Positions 12,365-23,235 are shown, counted from the stretch's first letter. The stretch is DNA of 64,000 nt from Physcomitrium patens (GCF_000002425.4 NC_037269.1:2909810-2973809), one strand, 5' to 3'. Program-made: numbers and translations. Notes: generated from the sequence alone by a model not told the origin.

Positions 12365-12562
12365 GAGCAAAAGAGTAGAAGGAAGAAGGAGAAAAAGAAG
12401 AAGAGAAGATCAAAAGAAGTAGAAAGAAGAAGGAAGAAAGAAAAGGGGAAACGAAGAAGGAGAAAGGAAAAGAGAAAGAAGACAGGACAGAAGAAGAAAA
12501 GAAGGACAGAAGAAAAGGAAAAGAAGGAATAAAAAAGAAAAAAGAAAATAAAAAATTTAAAA
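12365..12562 (+). repeat. Polypurine tract (GAA/AAG-rich)
   Basis: About 200 nt almost wholly A and G on the plus strand, following a shorter purine run at 12,212-12,255. Not a simple single-unit repeat. It sits at the boundary of the GC-richer island. Confidence 0.85.
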
Positions 12563-13990
12563 GGTGATCAAGGTGGCGAGAGGCTTCTCCTGAATGGCGG
12601 CAGCCTCCTCGTCGATAGGGGTCCAGCCGCCGGATCCCTGTCTCTCATTTATTTTATTTTATTTTATTTATTTATTTTGTTGTCTCCTCTCTCATTTTTT
12701 TTGGAGTTGTGGGGTCGAGAGCTCCGATCGCGCTGAAATTTCTTCCGGAGCGTGGTTTTTCTTCTGTATGTGTCTGCGAGACTGATCTGTTATTTCTTCA
12801 TTCTATCTAGGCGCTGCGGTGCAGCACCTTGTTTATGCCGATAATCAGTATTCTAGTACAAGGATTTTTTGTTCCCCTTCTCTGCGATTGGAACTACCCC
12901 TACAAGATCAGTCCGCTGGAGTTGGTGTCGACGGAGTATTGTTCTGGTGTCGGCGGCCATGCTGGGAAGTTCGGTTACACAACAGTAACCATATAAAGCT
13001 TAAATAGTTGCATCTTTTTTTTTGATATGTTGATTGCCATATAAAGCTTGTCGGCGCCCGAGATTGAAGGATTTTACTTTGCGGCGATGTCCCAAGATTG
13101 TCTTTAATGTAGCAGTGTTTTTTTTGGAGGTTCTTGTACTGCAACAGTTGCTGTGTGGTGATCAGCCATTTCATGGTTGTTGGAATTGGTGGTCTAGACC
13201 ATCCTCCTCTTTTGTTGTTGATCGCGGTATCTGCGTGGGTAAAAAAGAAAAAGAAAAAAGGGGGGGTCGCAATGGCAATCTACGGGCAAAACTCGTTGTC
13301 TCCAACTTCGTCTTGTCCTTGATCTTTGACTGCGGTGTTGTCAATTCTATACTTCTGGTATTATTAACATTGACGGTGGCTGCGACGATAGCATGTCTGA
13401 TTTCATCCAGTTCCTCAACGGCAGCGCGGTTGGAAAAATGGTGACCCATTCCTAGTAGCAACGTGTGATTGCGGATCCCCTCACCTAGTTCTTGATGATC
13501 GAAATTGGATGAAGTTGAAGGATATTTTTGTGCAACGCTCCAAGTTGCCAAGCTGCTTACAATAGCGATCTCCAATCAACTCATAGCTACATCAAGGAAG
13601 CTAAACACAAGACCGCGAGGTGGTTCTAGTGCGAGACAGGCAGTGGTGCTAGTGGCGAATACAAGGAGTGGAGGCTGCTGTTTCTTTTTATTCGACGCTA
13701 ACTCTTCACCAAGCTCTTGTTGAGCGATTTCTATTTATCCATTCAACGATTCTTTGGTTAGTGAAGCTGGTTGGAAGAACTTTTGCAATGCTGCGCCTTA
13801 CTACTACTGTAGAAAGAGCATCAGGAGTAGACAACGACATCAAAGCGGAATCAAATACACTAAACATTTCCACGTAAGAATTGGATTCTCTGGAATGACA
13901 TCAAGTAGGATGATGTTAGGGTTAGACAATGATGTTAGGTTTGAATTGGATGAATTAAGGTTGAATGAATAATATTTTGGATGATATTTC
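12563..13990. other. GC-richer island of unknown nature
   Basis: A 1.4-kb segment with much higher GC, and CpG retained, set between AT-rich relics. Several overlapping open frames up to 136 codons exist on both strands (for example 13,034-13,444 plus and 13,171-13,575 minus), but none shows a motif I know. It could be a transposon leader, a captured gene piece or part of an unexpressed gene. Unclassified. Confidence 0.35.
13005..13049. repeat. 45-bp inverted repeat, left copy
   Basis: Identical over 45 nt to the reverse complement of 14,411-14,455, including a run of nine T. It is bordered by a 13-bp direct repeat CCATATAAAGCTT (12,989-13,001 and 13,037-13,049). Confidence 0.9.
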
Positions 13991-14171
13991 TTCTTGGATG
14001 AGAACTCATTTACAAATGATAAGTTATTCTTGGATGATAAATTATTAATAGAAGAATATTGATTAAAAATAAAAAATCAATAATAATAAATAGTAAATAT
14101 AATGAAAATAAAATAAAATAAACCAAATAAAAAAGAATTAAATTAAAAGTAAAAAGAAAAGACTCCTTTGG

Positions 14172-14203
<32 letters not shown>

Positions 14204-14678
14204 GATATTCTTAGAAAATAACAACCTTGATTCAAAGTTGGTGATAAGATATGCTTACTTTGTTATAATATTAAGATCAATTAATCTTATATCAAGTTGA
14301 ATTATTAAAATCTTGATCTATTTTTATTAATTTTTAAAAATATAATAGAACATCAATTAATATTACCATTATTAATAAAAATCCATCTTGTATTCTAAAT
14401 GTCTTTTATTAAGCTTTATATGGCAATCAACATATCAAAAAAAAAGATGCAACTACTACTAGAATATTGCATACATCAGTACAAATATGATATTAATCAA
14501 CACACATGGAAGTTATGTAAGAATCTAGCAAATGTATCAATTTTTTTTTTTATATATATTTAATTTATAATCAAAGAAAAATTATTAAAAAAATGGTACA
14601 AATTAAAGCAAACCAAGTTTTAAAATCAACTTATAAAACTTCTTTGCAAACATGGAGAATCAATAGCCAATAAATTAG
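13991..14678. other. AT-rich spacer with (TA)n and 45-bp inverted-repeat partner
   Basis: Contains a (TA)n run at 14,178-14,203 and the right copy of the inverted repeat at 14,411-14,455. No coding signal. Confidence 0.6.
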
Positions 14679-15692
14679 TCTTATAGTATTGTATTAAAAG
14701 TATTTATAGTATGTAAAAATTAACTAAAACATAAAATATATTTATAAGTATTGATGTGCATTAGAGTGGTTAGTAGGTTAATTTAAAGAAAGTTGATATA
14801 AGAAAATTTATTTTAAGGTTTACCTATGTTGATCATAGTATTTAAATTATATAAGATTTAGATATTTAGTATAAAATTTAAAGAAAAGATTTGGGCTCGA
14901 AGATAAAGATCCAAACCTCTAAGAAACTTATTTGGAGGGATGAAAGCAAGATATGGATGGATGAAGGTAAAAGGTGAAGATTTTCATCTCTATTGGTCTA
15001 AGGCTATGTCCAATAGGTATTTAGCAGGCTATTTGCAACTATAACAAGGATTTTGGCAACTTCAAAAGGATTATTTGAGAACCAAAAGCAAAGATTATAA
15101 GGTTTAGAATTTGGGCTATAATTTGTGTATAAATTTTAGAAGATTTGGAGTTAGGATAATGAAGTTATAGCCGTTTGAAGTTAAAGTGTCTTTTTAAGAT
15201 ATATTGTTGCTCTTTTGAAAATATCAGAAGTTTTATGACAGATTTTGAAGATTGCAAGGTGAAGTTGCAAGGATTATTTAAAGACCTGTGTCTTTTGTGA
15301 ATGAATTTCTGCTTTTGGAATTTGTATGAAGGAGTTATAGAGTATTGAAGATAACACATGTAATTCAAAGGTAGTAAGTAAGTTGTTTTGTTGATAGTAA
15401 TGGTTGGAGCCTTATCTTGAGTTTTCAAATGAATTTTTTGCTTTAATATGAGTTGTTGAAGTTTGGAAAAAATTCATCTTAAGGATATATAAGGTTTTAT
15501 AATATTTTTATCACATTTTGGTGATCTTTGGTACTTAGGGCTTGTATATTGATGTAATTGCTCCTATGTGGGGAATTTTATATATAAAATTGATATTTTT
15601 TTAATCTTGAGACTTGGTTGAGGAATTAGTAATAGCTAGAAGTTCAATGCTTTTTTAAAGCAAATTCTTTCTACCTTGATAATAAATTGACA
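14679..15692 (+). mobile_element. Solo LTR, family D
   Basis: Shares the order of blocks with the copy at 46,515-47,778: a start like TATTGTATTAAAAGTATTT, the GGAGGGATGAAAGCAAG block near 14,936, GTCCAATAGG near 15,009, and an end in TAATAAATTGACA. About 1.0 kb, slightly shorter than the other copies. Boundaries approximate. Confidence 0.7.
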
Positions 15693-15732
15693 TTTTTATA
15701 GCTATTAGATGAAACATTTGGATTATCTCAAT

Positions 15733-15963
15733 TTATATAACATTGCAATTGTGATGAAGATCTTCAAGAAAAATAGGTTCGTCCTTGAATATATGACAAT
15801 TTTTTTTGACATAATAATCTTTGTCTCCTTCATGCTTGTAATAGCAAGACTTTTTAGATTCACTTATGAAATTGGTCTTCTTACTTTTTTTAATTGCATA
15901 AATATTAGATTCCAATATTAATTTCTTTTGTAGGTATAGGAATAAGACTTCTATCATTGACAT
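15733..15963 (-). pseudogene. Possible gag zinc-knuckle fragment
   Basis: A 76-codon minus-strand frame includes CYYKHEGDKDYYVKKNC, which resembles a damaged CCHC knuckle followed by an acidic tail. It abuts the family D LTR end, so it could be a retrotransposon gag remnant. Weak. Confidence 0.3.
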
Positions 15964-16002
15964 TAATAATATTTGAAATTTTATCTTAAGAATATTTAAA
16001 AT

Positions 16003-16068
16003 TTTGTTAAGATCTATAATAGTTATAAATTTATTCTTAAATTTATAACTATTATAGATCTTAACAAA
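16003..16068. repeat. Perfect 31-bp palindrome with 4-nt loop
   Basis: Left arm 16,003-16,033, loop TTCT, right arm 16,038-16,068, no mismatch. A second, imperfect inverted pair (AAATCTTAATAAATAAAT with ATTTATTTGTTAAGATTT) follows at about 16,075-16,130. Confidence 0.95.
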
Positions 16069-16399
16069 TTTAATAAATCTTAATAAATAAATTTAATAGT
16101 TATATATTTATTTGTTAAGATTTGATCTTAATAAATCTGAAAGTTTTAATATTAAAAATATTTTTATAAAAAATAATAATTTATTCTTTTAAAGAAAATA
16201 ATCAATGTTAAAAATAAAAAATATTAATTTAAAGATAGAAAATTTCTAAAATTAAAAATACAACTATAAGAAGTAAAATTATCTATTCAGATTTAAAATA
16301 AAAATATATAATAAGTTAGCATTTTTATCAAACTACCAAAGATATGTACTACAATAAGATTTTAAAAATCATAATAAATTCTTGTATCACCAAAAGAAA

Positions 16400-17230
16400 T
16401 AAAAAAGACAATTAAAAGATAGATAAAGAATTCAAACTAGAATGAACATGCAAATTAGAAAAATATAATGAAACATTGAACTAAGATAGAATATTAAAAA
16501 AAACATTGAAAAGTGTGAGAAAGGTCTCATTCTTCCTTTGATGTATACTTTCTATAAAAGAATTTCATGGCAATGTCCTATGGGCCATATAATATGTATC
16601 TAATTTACAAGTCAAGTATTTAATTTAAAAGATAAGTTTTTGATTTGTATGCCACATAATCAACTTGTAATATAAGTATTTGAATGTGCAACTTGTGGCC
16701 AAATTATTGGCAAAGTTGTCAACTTATCAATCACTTATAAACTAATGCTATTTATTATGAAGAGAAAAAAATCAAATAATATAAATAAATATATTATTAA
16801 TTTTTTTAAAAAGGATAAAAAAGAAGAAGAAAAATTAAGCATGTATATTCAAAAAAAAAATTCTTGCTCCTTTATTTTGAAAGACTAAAAAATTAAAAAC
16901 TCTTGAAATTAAACTAAAAGAAAAAAAGGAGTTGAAAAGAATGAAGAAGACTTTAATCTTGCTTCTATATATACAATCTAATTAAGAGTTATGTAGTAAC
17001 ATTCTATAAGTCTTCTAATACATATTTAACTTATAAGACACGTGTTTAACTTATAAAACAAGCTTCTTATATATATACGACATGTTCAACTTGTACCACA
17101 AGTAGCCAATATATGTAACATATTGCCAACTTATTGGCAAGGTTTTTAATCTACCAATCACCTCTAAACATGTTGTTGTGATATTTATTGGTTAATAGTT
17201 AAACAATAGATATTCGTGTATATTATATCT
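16400..17230 (-). mobile_element. Two decayed LTR fragments related to family B (minus strand)
   Basis: Around 16,500-16,740 and 16,925-17,180 the minus strand repeats the E3 LTR plan: a TATA-like run, a hairpin before the predicted start, then blocks such as 'AACTTGTGG', 'GGCAAGTT' and 'CAACTTATTGG'. Much diverged; ends not resolved. Confidence 0.5.
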
Positions 17231-17351
17231 ACCTTAAATATACAATTAAATTGATGCTAGTGAGGTATTTTTTTACTTCATATACTTGCTTGTTTGTTAG
17301 TAAAAAACTAACCATTAGTTTTATAATTGGGAAGATTGGCTTTGAAAATTA

Positions 17352-17490
17352 AGATAAAAATAGAATAAATTTTATGTAATATATTTTCATCTTAGAGTCT
17401 TTTGATGATATTTTTGAGGATAAGAATAAAAATAAGATAGATTTTATATAATGGATTCTCATTTTGGAGACATCTTGGTGATATTTCTAA
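17352..17490. repeat. Tandem duplication of about 70 bp
   Basis: Two adjacent diverged copies, each with AAAAATA, GATAGATTTTATATAATG-like sequence, then GGAGACATCTTGGTGATATT (17,465-17,484) matching TAGAGTCTTTTGATGATATT (17,393-17,412). It lies directly upstream of E1. Confidence 0.6.
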
Positions 17491-17526
17491 AGTGTCAAGG
17501 TAACTTATGTTAGGGACATAGTCCTT

Positions 17527-17718
17527 AGAACCTTCTAGAGACAAGTTTCTAAAACCTTTTAGAGACAAGTTTCTAGAACCTTCTAGAAGCAAGTCTCTGG
17601 AACCTTCTAGAAGCTTCCTAGTTGGTAGAAGATGTTAGAGACATAGTCCTTAGAACCTTCTAGAGACAAGTTTCTAGAACCTTCTAGAAACAAATCTCTA
17701 AAACCTTCTAGAAGCTTC
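17527..17718 (+). promoter_or_regulatory. Array of heat-shock elements in E1 U3
   Basis: Alternating GAA and TTC blocks spaced by 2 nt, the heat-shock-factor site pattern. Clear arrays: 17,571-17,588 (TTCTAGAACC TTCTAGAA), 17,600-17,617, 17,672-17,689 and 17,706-17,718, with weaker ones at 17,528-17,540. The repeat unit of about 24-26 bp is CTTCTAGAAGC-like. In the 3' LTR, 23,390-23,412 has five alternating blocks in a row. Confidence 0.75.
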
Positions 17719-17759
17719 CTAGTTGGTGGAAGTTGCTTGAGAAGCTTCTTAAATAGGAG

Positions 17760-17803
17760 TATATATTAGAATCGAGGCTGAAGAGTTCTTCAGTCTCGAC
17801 AAC
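17760..17803 (+). promoter_or_regulatory. E1 core promoter: TATA box, start-site dyad and self-primer
   Basis: TATATATTA begins at 17,760. 32 nt downstream lies AGTCTCGACAA (17,792-17,802), the predicted transcript start. A dyad TCGAGGCTGAAG / CTTCAGTCTCGA with a 4-nt loop spans the start. The 11 nt from 17,792 are complementary to the sequence at 17,932-17,942 just inside the element. Confidence 0.65.
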
Positions 17804-17931
17804 ACATGTCTTGGAGCTCTAGCTCACCTCTCTGGTGTTGTTCTTGTATTCATTTGATTAATCTAGTTCTTGCCAGTTCTTCTTGAATTTCTTGTTAGAT
17901 CTCGAGTTTGTATTTCTATGTCCGTGATAAT

Positions 17932-17942
17932 TTGTTGAGACT
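17932..17942 (+). promoter_or_regulatory. E1 primer-binding site, probably for self-priming
   Basis: TTGTTGAGACT begins 2 nt after the LTR end fixed by the target duplication. It is the reverse complement of the predicted transcript start AGTCTCGACAA, except for one T where C is expected (a CpG-to-TpG change). It does not begin with TGG as tRNA-primed sites do. Confidence 0.65.
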
Positions 17943-18209
17943 TCACTCACCTCAGATATCAGAGCTAATTTCTTCCTTGTTAGAGTGTGAATTACCCCTC
18001 TGCTTGGAAGTGTACTAGTATTTTAGAGGTTGCAGATTACCTTCCTCTAAATTGATACTTCTTTTGTTACAATATTGGAGTCTTATTCTTCTTGGAGAGA
18101 GTGGATTATTCCTTTTCTTGAAGTTCTTAAGGCATTTTAGAGGTTGCGGAGTATCCTCCTCTAAATCAATATTGTCTTCTTGTAGAGTCATTTCTATCCT
18201 TCTCTTAGA

Positions 18210-19235
18210 ATGGCCGGAGGCCAAGACATTAGTATGACAGAAAGTTCGGAATCTAAGTTGGATGCTATCATGAATGCCCTCTCTACGCTATCACAAAGAA
18301 CTGCAGAGATTGAAGGAGTCATGGCAAGGCTTCATAATGATGGAGCATCTAGGATGGCACAATCTAGGTTGCACCAGCCTCAAACTTCTGCACTTGGAGA
18401 AGCAACTTTGCCTCAAGTTCGATAAGCATTGCTGGTTCTACAACATAAGGAGCCCCGAGTTAGACTTCCAGACAAGTTCGATAGTACGCATTCCAAGTTT
18501 CGAGGATTCATCAATCAAATTAGGTTGATAACAGTTTTACAGCCCGAACGCTATCCAATGGAGGAGTCACGTATTGGGCTTGTTGGAACCTTACTTACAG
18601 GGCAAGCTCTATCATGATTTGCTCCTTTGTTTGAGAAACGATCGTCCATATTAAACAACTTTGAAACCTTTTTGAAGGCGTTTGCAGAAGTATTTGGTGA
18701 ACACAACAAGGTTTGATGGACTACAACAAAGATCCAGTCACTACGACTAGAAATGCGCTCTATATCAGTCTATGCATTGGAGTTTAGGAAATTAGCATGC
18801 GACATCAATTGGGACGAAGAAGCGTTGATGAGTCAATTCTATTGGGATTTAAGGGACGATGTGAAGGATTTGCTGTTAACTCTTTTTGATTCGCAAACGC
18901 TCAATGAAGCTATTAGCCAAGCTGTAAAGTGTGATAATTGCCTATTCCAACACCGCCAAGTTCAACGTTCAAGACAACATACGATTTGCCATGCCCCAAT
19001 TATATTGGCAAGCAGTGTGAATTCACATTCAGAGATAGAAGACATGCAAATTGATGTGATACGTGTCAAATCTCTTACTCTAGAAGAAAAAAAGAAGCGT
19101 ATGGAGAAAGATCTATGCTTGTATTGCGATGAAGAAGGCCACAAAGTTGGAAACTGTCCCAAGAAGCAAAATTGTTGTATTGTCAAGACTAAGGGCGCGT
19201 TTGTTCAGGAAAACGAGGATGCCCAGCCACAATAA
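18210..19235 (+). pseudogene. E1 gag
   Basis: Structural polyprotein of the virus-like particle. One frame from ATG 18,210 (MAGGQDISMTESSESK) to TAA 19,233-19,235, 341 codons, broken only by TAA 18,423, TGA 18,615 and TGA 18,714, each one C-to-T or G-to-A step from Gln, Trp or Arg. Visible parts: an N-terminal helix-like segment, the retrotransposon gag domain (PDKFDSTHSKFRGFINQIRL, ERYPMEESRIGLVGTLL, NEAISQAVKCDN) and a CCHC knuckle CLYCDEEGHKVGNC near 19,120. Family gag proteins are of similar length. Pol begins in the -1 frame with a short overlap. Confidence 0.9.
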
Positions 19236-22200
19236 GAATCGTGCGACTGGACAGTGAAATATCGCAACAACAATCAGGTTCCTATCTCTCCGCTCAACCT
19301 GCCCTTTGCTTTACAATCCCTTTGCTTATTGGCCCTCAGAAACTGAGAATCTTAGCATTATTAGATTCAGGAGCATCTGCTTGTTTCTTAGATGAAGAAT
19401 TTGCAAAGCGTCATAAGATCCCTTTAATACAAAAATCCAAACCTGTTCATATTGGGATCATAGATGGACGACCTTTAATCTCTGGTAGTGTCACCCATGA
19501 ATCAGAACCTATAGAAGTGATGTTTAAGGGCCATAGTAGTCATATTACTTTCAACATTATTAGAATCCCATCAAATCCTATTATTCTTGGTCTTTCCTGG
19601 TTAGAAAAGCATAACCCATCCATAGATTGGAGGTTGCGGAAGATGACCTTTCCCACAAAACCACCCAAGAGCAAGCCTAGTAGAAAACCCCGAATAGAGA
19701 AATCCTTATTTATTGGAGCAAGACCATTTATAAGATTGTCCAAGGGAGGCACACCGTTTGTCATTTATGCGGCTCCAACTACCAGGGAGAAGATTTCGAC
19801 AGCAAGTATACCTAAGCAATATAAGGATTTTAAAGACGTGTTTCAAAAGAAGAATGCTGACATGCTACCAAAATATCGACCATATGATTGCGCCATAGAC
19901 TTGCAGAAAGGAATACAACTGTCTTTTGGCCCAATCTACAATCTATTGCAGACGGAGTTGGCAGAGTTGCGGAAGTACATCGACGAGAATCTAGCCAAGA
20001 ACTTCATCCGTCATTCAAAATCGTCAGTTGGAGCACCCATCTTATTTGTGAAGAAGAAAGATGGCTCGTTGCGGATGTGCGTGGACTATCAAGGCCTCAA
20101 CATGGTAACAAAGAAGAATCATTATCCGCTACCCTTGATTTCTGGTCTCTTAGAACAACTTGGATGTGCAAGGATCTTTACAAAAATTGATCTAAGAGGA
20201 GCTTACAACCTCGTACGAATCAAGGAAGGAGATGAGTGGAAGACAGCATTCCATACAAGGTATGGCCATTTTGAGTATAATGTCATGCCCTTTGGTCTTA
20301 CCAATGCTCCAGCGGTCTTTCAACATATGATGAATGACATTTTCCGAGAGCACCTTGATGATTTTGTTGTCATCTATTTGGATGATATTTTGATATTCTC
20401 CAAAAACGAGGAAGAACATGAAAAGCATGTTTATTTGGTCTTGAAGAAACTACGTGAGCGAGGACTATATGCCAAGTTGGAGAAGTGTTTATTTTACCAA
20501 ATGGAGATGGAGTTTTTGGAGTTCGTTGCGACTATGGAAGGCTTGAAGATGGACTCCAAGAAGGTGGAAGCAATCGTGTCTTGAGAGGTTCCGAAGATAG
20601 TTAGAGACGTACAATGCTTTCTTGGCTTTGCCAACTTCTATGAGATCTTCATGAAGAATTACTCTCAAGTTGCTGCTCCTCTCACTCGGTTGACATGCAA
20701 AGATAAGCTGGAATGGGGACCTCTAGCGGAGAAGGCGTTTCAAGCCCTGAAGACCGCATTTACTACGGCTCCAATCTTAGTACATCCAGACTTTACAAAG
20801 ATCTTTTATTTAGAAAATGATGTATCAGATTTTACTTTGGGAGCTTTATTTTCACAAATGGGAGAAGACAAGAAGCTCCATCCGTTTGCATTCTATTCTC
20901 AAAAGTTCTCTTCTGCTGAAATCAATTATGAGATCCACGATAAGGAACTTCTTGCTATAGTGGATTCTTTCCAAGAATGGCATCACTTTCTTGAAGGAGC
21001 TGTACACCCAGTGATCATATACATGGATCATAAGAATTTGGAGTATTTCATGTCGGCTCGAGTTCTAAATCGACGTCAAGCTTGGTGGAGTATGTCGCTA
21101 TCTAGGTTCAATTTTATTATCACTTATCGACTTGGAAAGCAGTAAGGACTATTCGATGCCTTATCGAGGAGATCGTATCTTGTACCAAAGGCTGGAGAAG
21201 CAGTGTTTGATCAACAATGTATGATGTTGTTGAAGCCAGAGCAATTTTGGCTTTGCGCTACTATTGTGTCAATTGATGCTGACTTCCTGAACTAGGTACG
21301 TGCTGTGACCATTAAAGATTCAATAGCCATTGATATCAAGCAGCATGCCAATAACAACAAGTTCAAGGTGGAGGGAGATCTTTTATACTTTGAAGAGCGG
21401 TTGTATATCCCAAAAGGACCAGCACGACTTCGAGTTCTTCAATCTCGCTACGATTTTCCAGCTGCGGGATATTTTAGATTCAACAAGACTTTGGAGCTTA
21501 TTTCTCGAGATTTTTAGTGGTCCCAAATGTGGAAGGATGTGAAAGATTTTGTCCTCTCATGCGACATCTATTCAAGATCCAAGAATCCTCGACATCGTCC
21601 TTATGGACTCCTACAGCCATTGCCAATTCCATGTCGATCATGGTCTTTAATTTCCATGGACTTCATCACGGACCTGCCATCATCGAACTCATTTGACAGC
21701 ATCTTTGTTGTGATAGATCGGGTTACAAAGATGGCAGACTTTGTCCCTTGCAAGAAGACATCGTCCAATGAAGTCACAGCAAGGCTCTTTCTCGATAATG
21801 TGTATCAATATCATGGACTACCAGATGATATCATATCAGATCAAGGAACCCAGTTCGTATAAAAGTTTTGGAGATCTTTCTTTGAGATATTGAAGGTGGA
21901 TATCAAGCTTTCTTTGGCTTTTCATCCTCAAACTAACGGCCAAACGGAACGAGTGAACCAAATCTTGGAACAATGCTTACGATGCAGCATCAACTATCAG
22001 CAAGATGATTCGACCACATATCTGCCCCTAGCCAAGTTTGCATATGACAACACCCTCTATGCGTCGATTCAATACACACCATTCTTTTCCAACTATGGAT
22101 ATCATCCGAAGCTTGATTTATTGAGTCCAATAACAAATAATAATCCAGTAGTTGAAGGATTTGCGAAACAACTATCAAAGCTTCAAAATACGTTGAAGCT

Positions 22201-22714
22201 TCAATTACAATCCGCTCAAGAATCCTACAAGGCATTTGCAGATAGATTTCAGAATCCAGCACCTACTTTCAAAATTGGAGATAAAGCATGGCTTTTTCGA
22301 TGGAATATCAAGACCAAGCGACCATGTGATAAGTTAGACTATCAAAGATTGGGACTATTTATAATTCAGAAGCAAATCAATCCAGTGGCGTACCGTCTGG
22401 AATTACCGGCTTTTATGAAGGTACATCTAGTCTTTCATGTTTCTCTGTTGGAACCTTATCGAGAGTCATCTTTTCCTAGAAGAGTACAATGTCTGCCACC
22501 TAGTATTGAGATTGAGAACCACGAGGAATACGAGGTTGAAAAGGTACTGGATTCATGGCGAAGGTGGGACAAGTTGGAGTATCTTGTTCATTGGTGCGGC
22601 TATGACATTAATGAGCAAACGTGAGAGCCAGCTGAAAATCTCGCCAATGCGTTGCAAAAGGTACAGGAGTTTCATCAACAACATCCTCATAAACCTAAGC
22701 CGGTTCGACGATAG
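19193..22714 (+). pseudogene. E1 pol: protease, RT, RNase H, integrase, chromodomain
   Basis: A single frame of about 1,170 codons in -1 relative to gag. Order: aspartic protease LLDSGAS (19,364); RT with FVKKKDGSLRMCVDY, MPFGLTNAP and the YLDD core (about 20,374); RNase H (about 20,800-21,130, with FAFYSQK and YMDHKNLEYF); integrase with MDFITDLP, ISDQGTQF and HPQTNGQTERVN; then a chromodomain (EEYEVEKVLD, YLVHWCGYD) at about 22,530-22,690. Six internal stops: 20,582 TGA, 21,143 TAA, 21,293 TAG, 21,515 TAG, 21,860 TAA and 22,622 TGA. All are one C-to-T or G-to-A step from Arg, Gln or Trp. The integrase zinc-finger His residues and one Cys read Tyr, again by such steps. No frameshift seen. 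The D, D, E integrase residues are present. Confidence 0.93.
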
Positions 22715-22845
22715 CTTCCTTTTGAAGCTTGCTCATTGAAGAATATAAGAAAGGGAGAGAGCACCACCAAAATTCGTAGTTAATGTAGTTATTTTCTCCA
22801 AAATAAAGTAGAATTTTTTCAATAGCCATAGTTTGGTCTTCTGAT

Positions 22846-23199
22846 ATGGATAGCCAAGAGATAGATACTATGCCAGTTAGATTATCTCAACCAACTAGCT
22901 CACGAAGGCGACCCCGAGATGAAGAACTGTCTACACAATGACGACGACGGAGGATACCAAATAACCGATCATTAATGATTATATTTGAGTTCAAACCTCC
23001 TTCCGATGGTCAGCCAGAAGGTGTGTTTGCAGGATAATTTCACAATGAGATCACGGAAGTTCATGCTTGGTCAGAAGTCAAAAGTGTGGGCCACTACCGT
23101 TGGCTTCAAGGGCCAATGAACCACTTCTCTCGTGAACAACAGTTGGAGTTCATAGCAGACGTTATGCGACAGATCTTCATTTTCTTATGTTGGTACTGA
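22846..23199 (+). pseudogene. E1 ORF3: conserved small protein of unknown function
   Basis: A 118-codon frame between pol and the 3' LTR, beginning MDSQEIDTMPVRLSQP, with an Arg-rich part (RRRPRDEEL, RRRR) and a C-terminal block WSEVKSVGHYRWLQGPMNH, then a hydrophobic end. Two internal stops (TGA, TAA) again fit C-to-T change of Arg and Gln codons. The same blocks occur at the same place in E3 (40,346-40,780), which argues that it is a real gene. I do not recognise a family. There is no signal peptide or clear membrane anchor as in an env gene. It would probably be made from a spliced or reinitiated transcript, as it lies in a third frame. Confidence 0.6.
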
Positions 23200-23235
23200 T
23201 TAACAACAACATTACTTCTCAGAGACCTCGAAGCT

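Larger units (their letters stand above)
17508..17929 (+). repeat. E1 5' LTR
   Basis: Starts TGTTAGGG and ends CCGTGATA (3' copy CCGTGACA). Its 422 bp exceed the 374-bp 3' LTR by about 48 bp, owing to an additional unit of the GAA/TTC-rich repeat in U3. It is otherwise closely similar to the 3' copy. Confidence 0.95.

Noticed and set aside
13171-13575. 134-codon minus-strand open frame in the GC-rich island
   Set aside because: Competes with equally long frames on the other strand; no domain, no splice or codon support.
17957-17965. TATCAGAGC, part of the initiator-Met tRNA primer site, downstream of the E1 5' LTR
   Set aside because: It lies 27 nt beyond the LTR end fixed by the target duplication and lacks the leading TGG. 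The 11-nt self-complementary site is adjacent to the LTR and covaries in E3. Kept only as a weak alternative.
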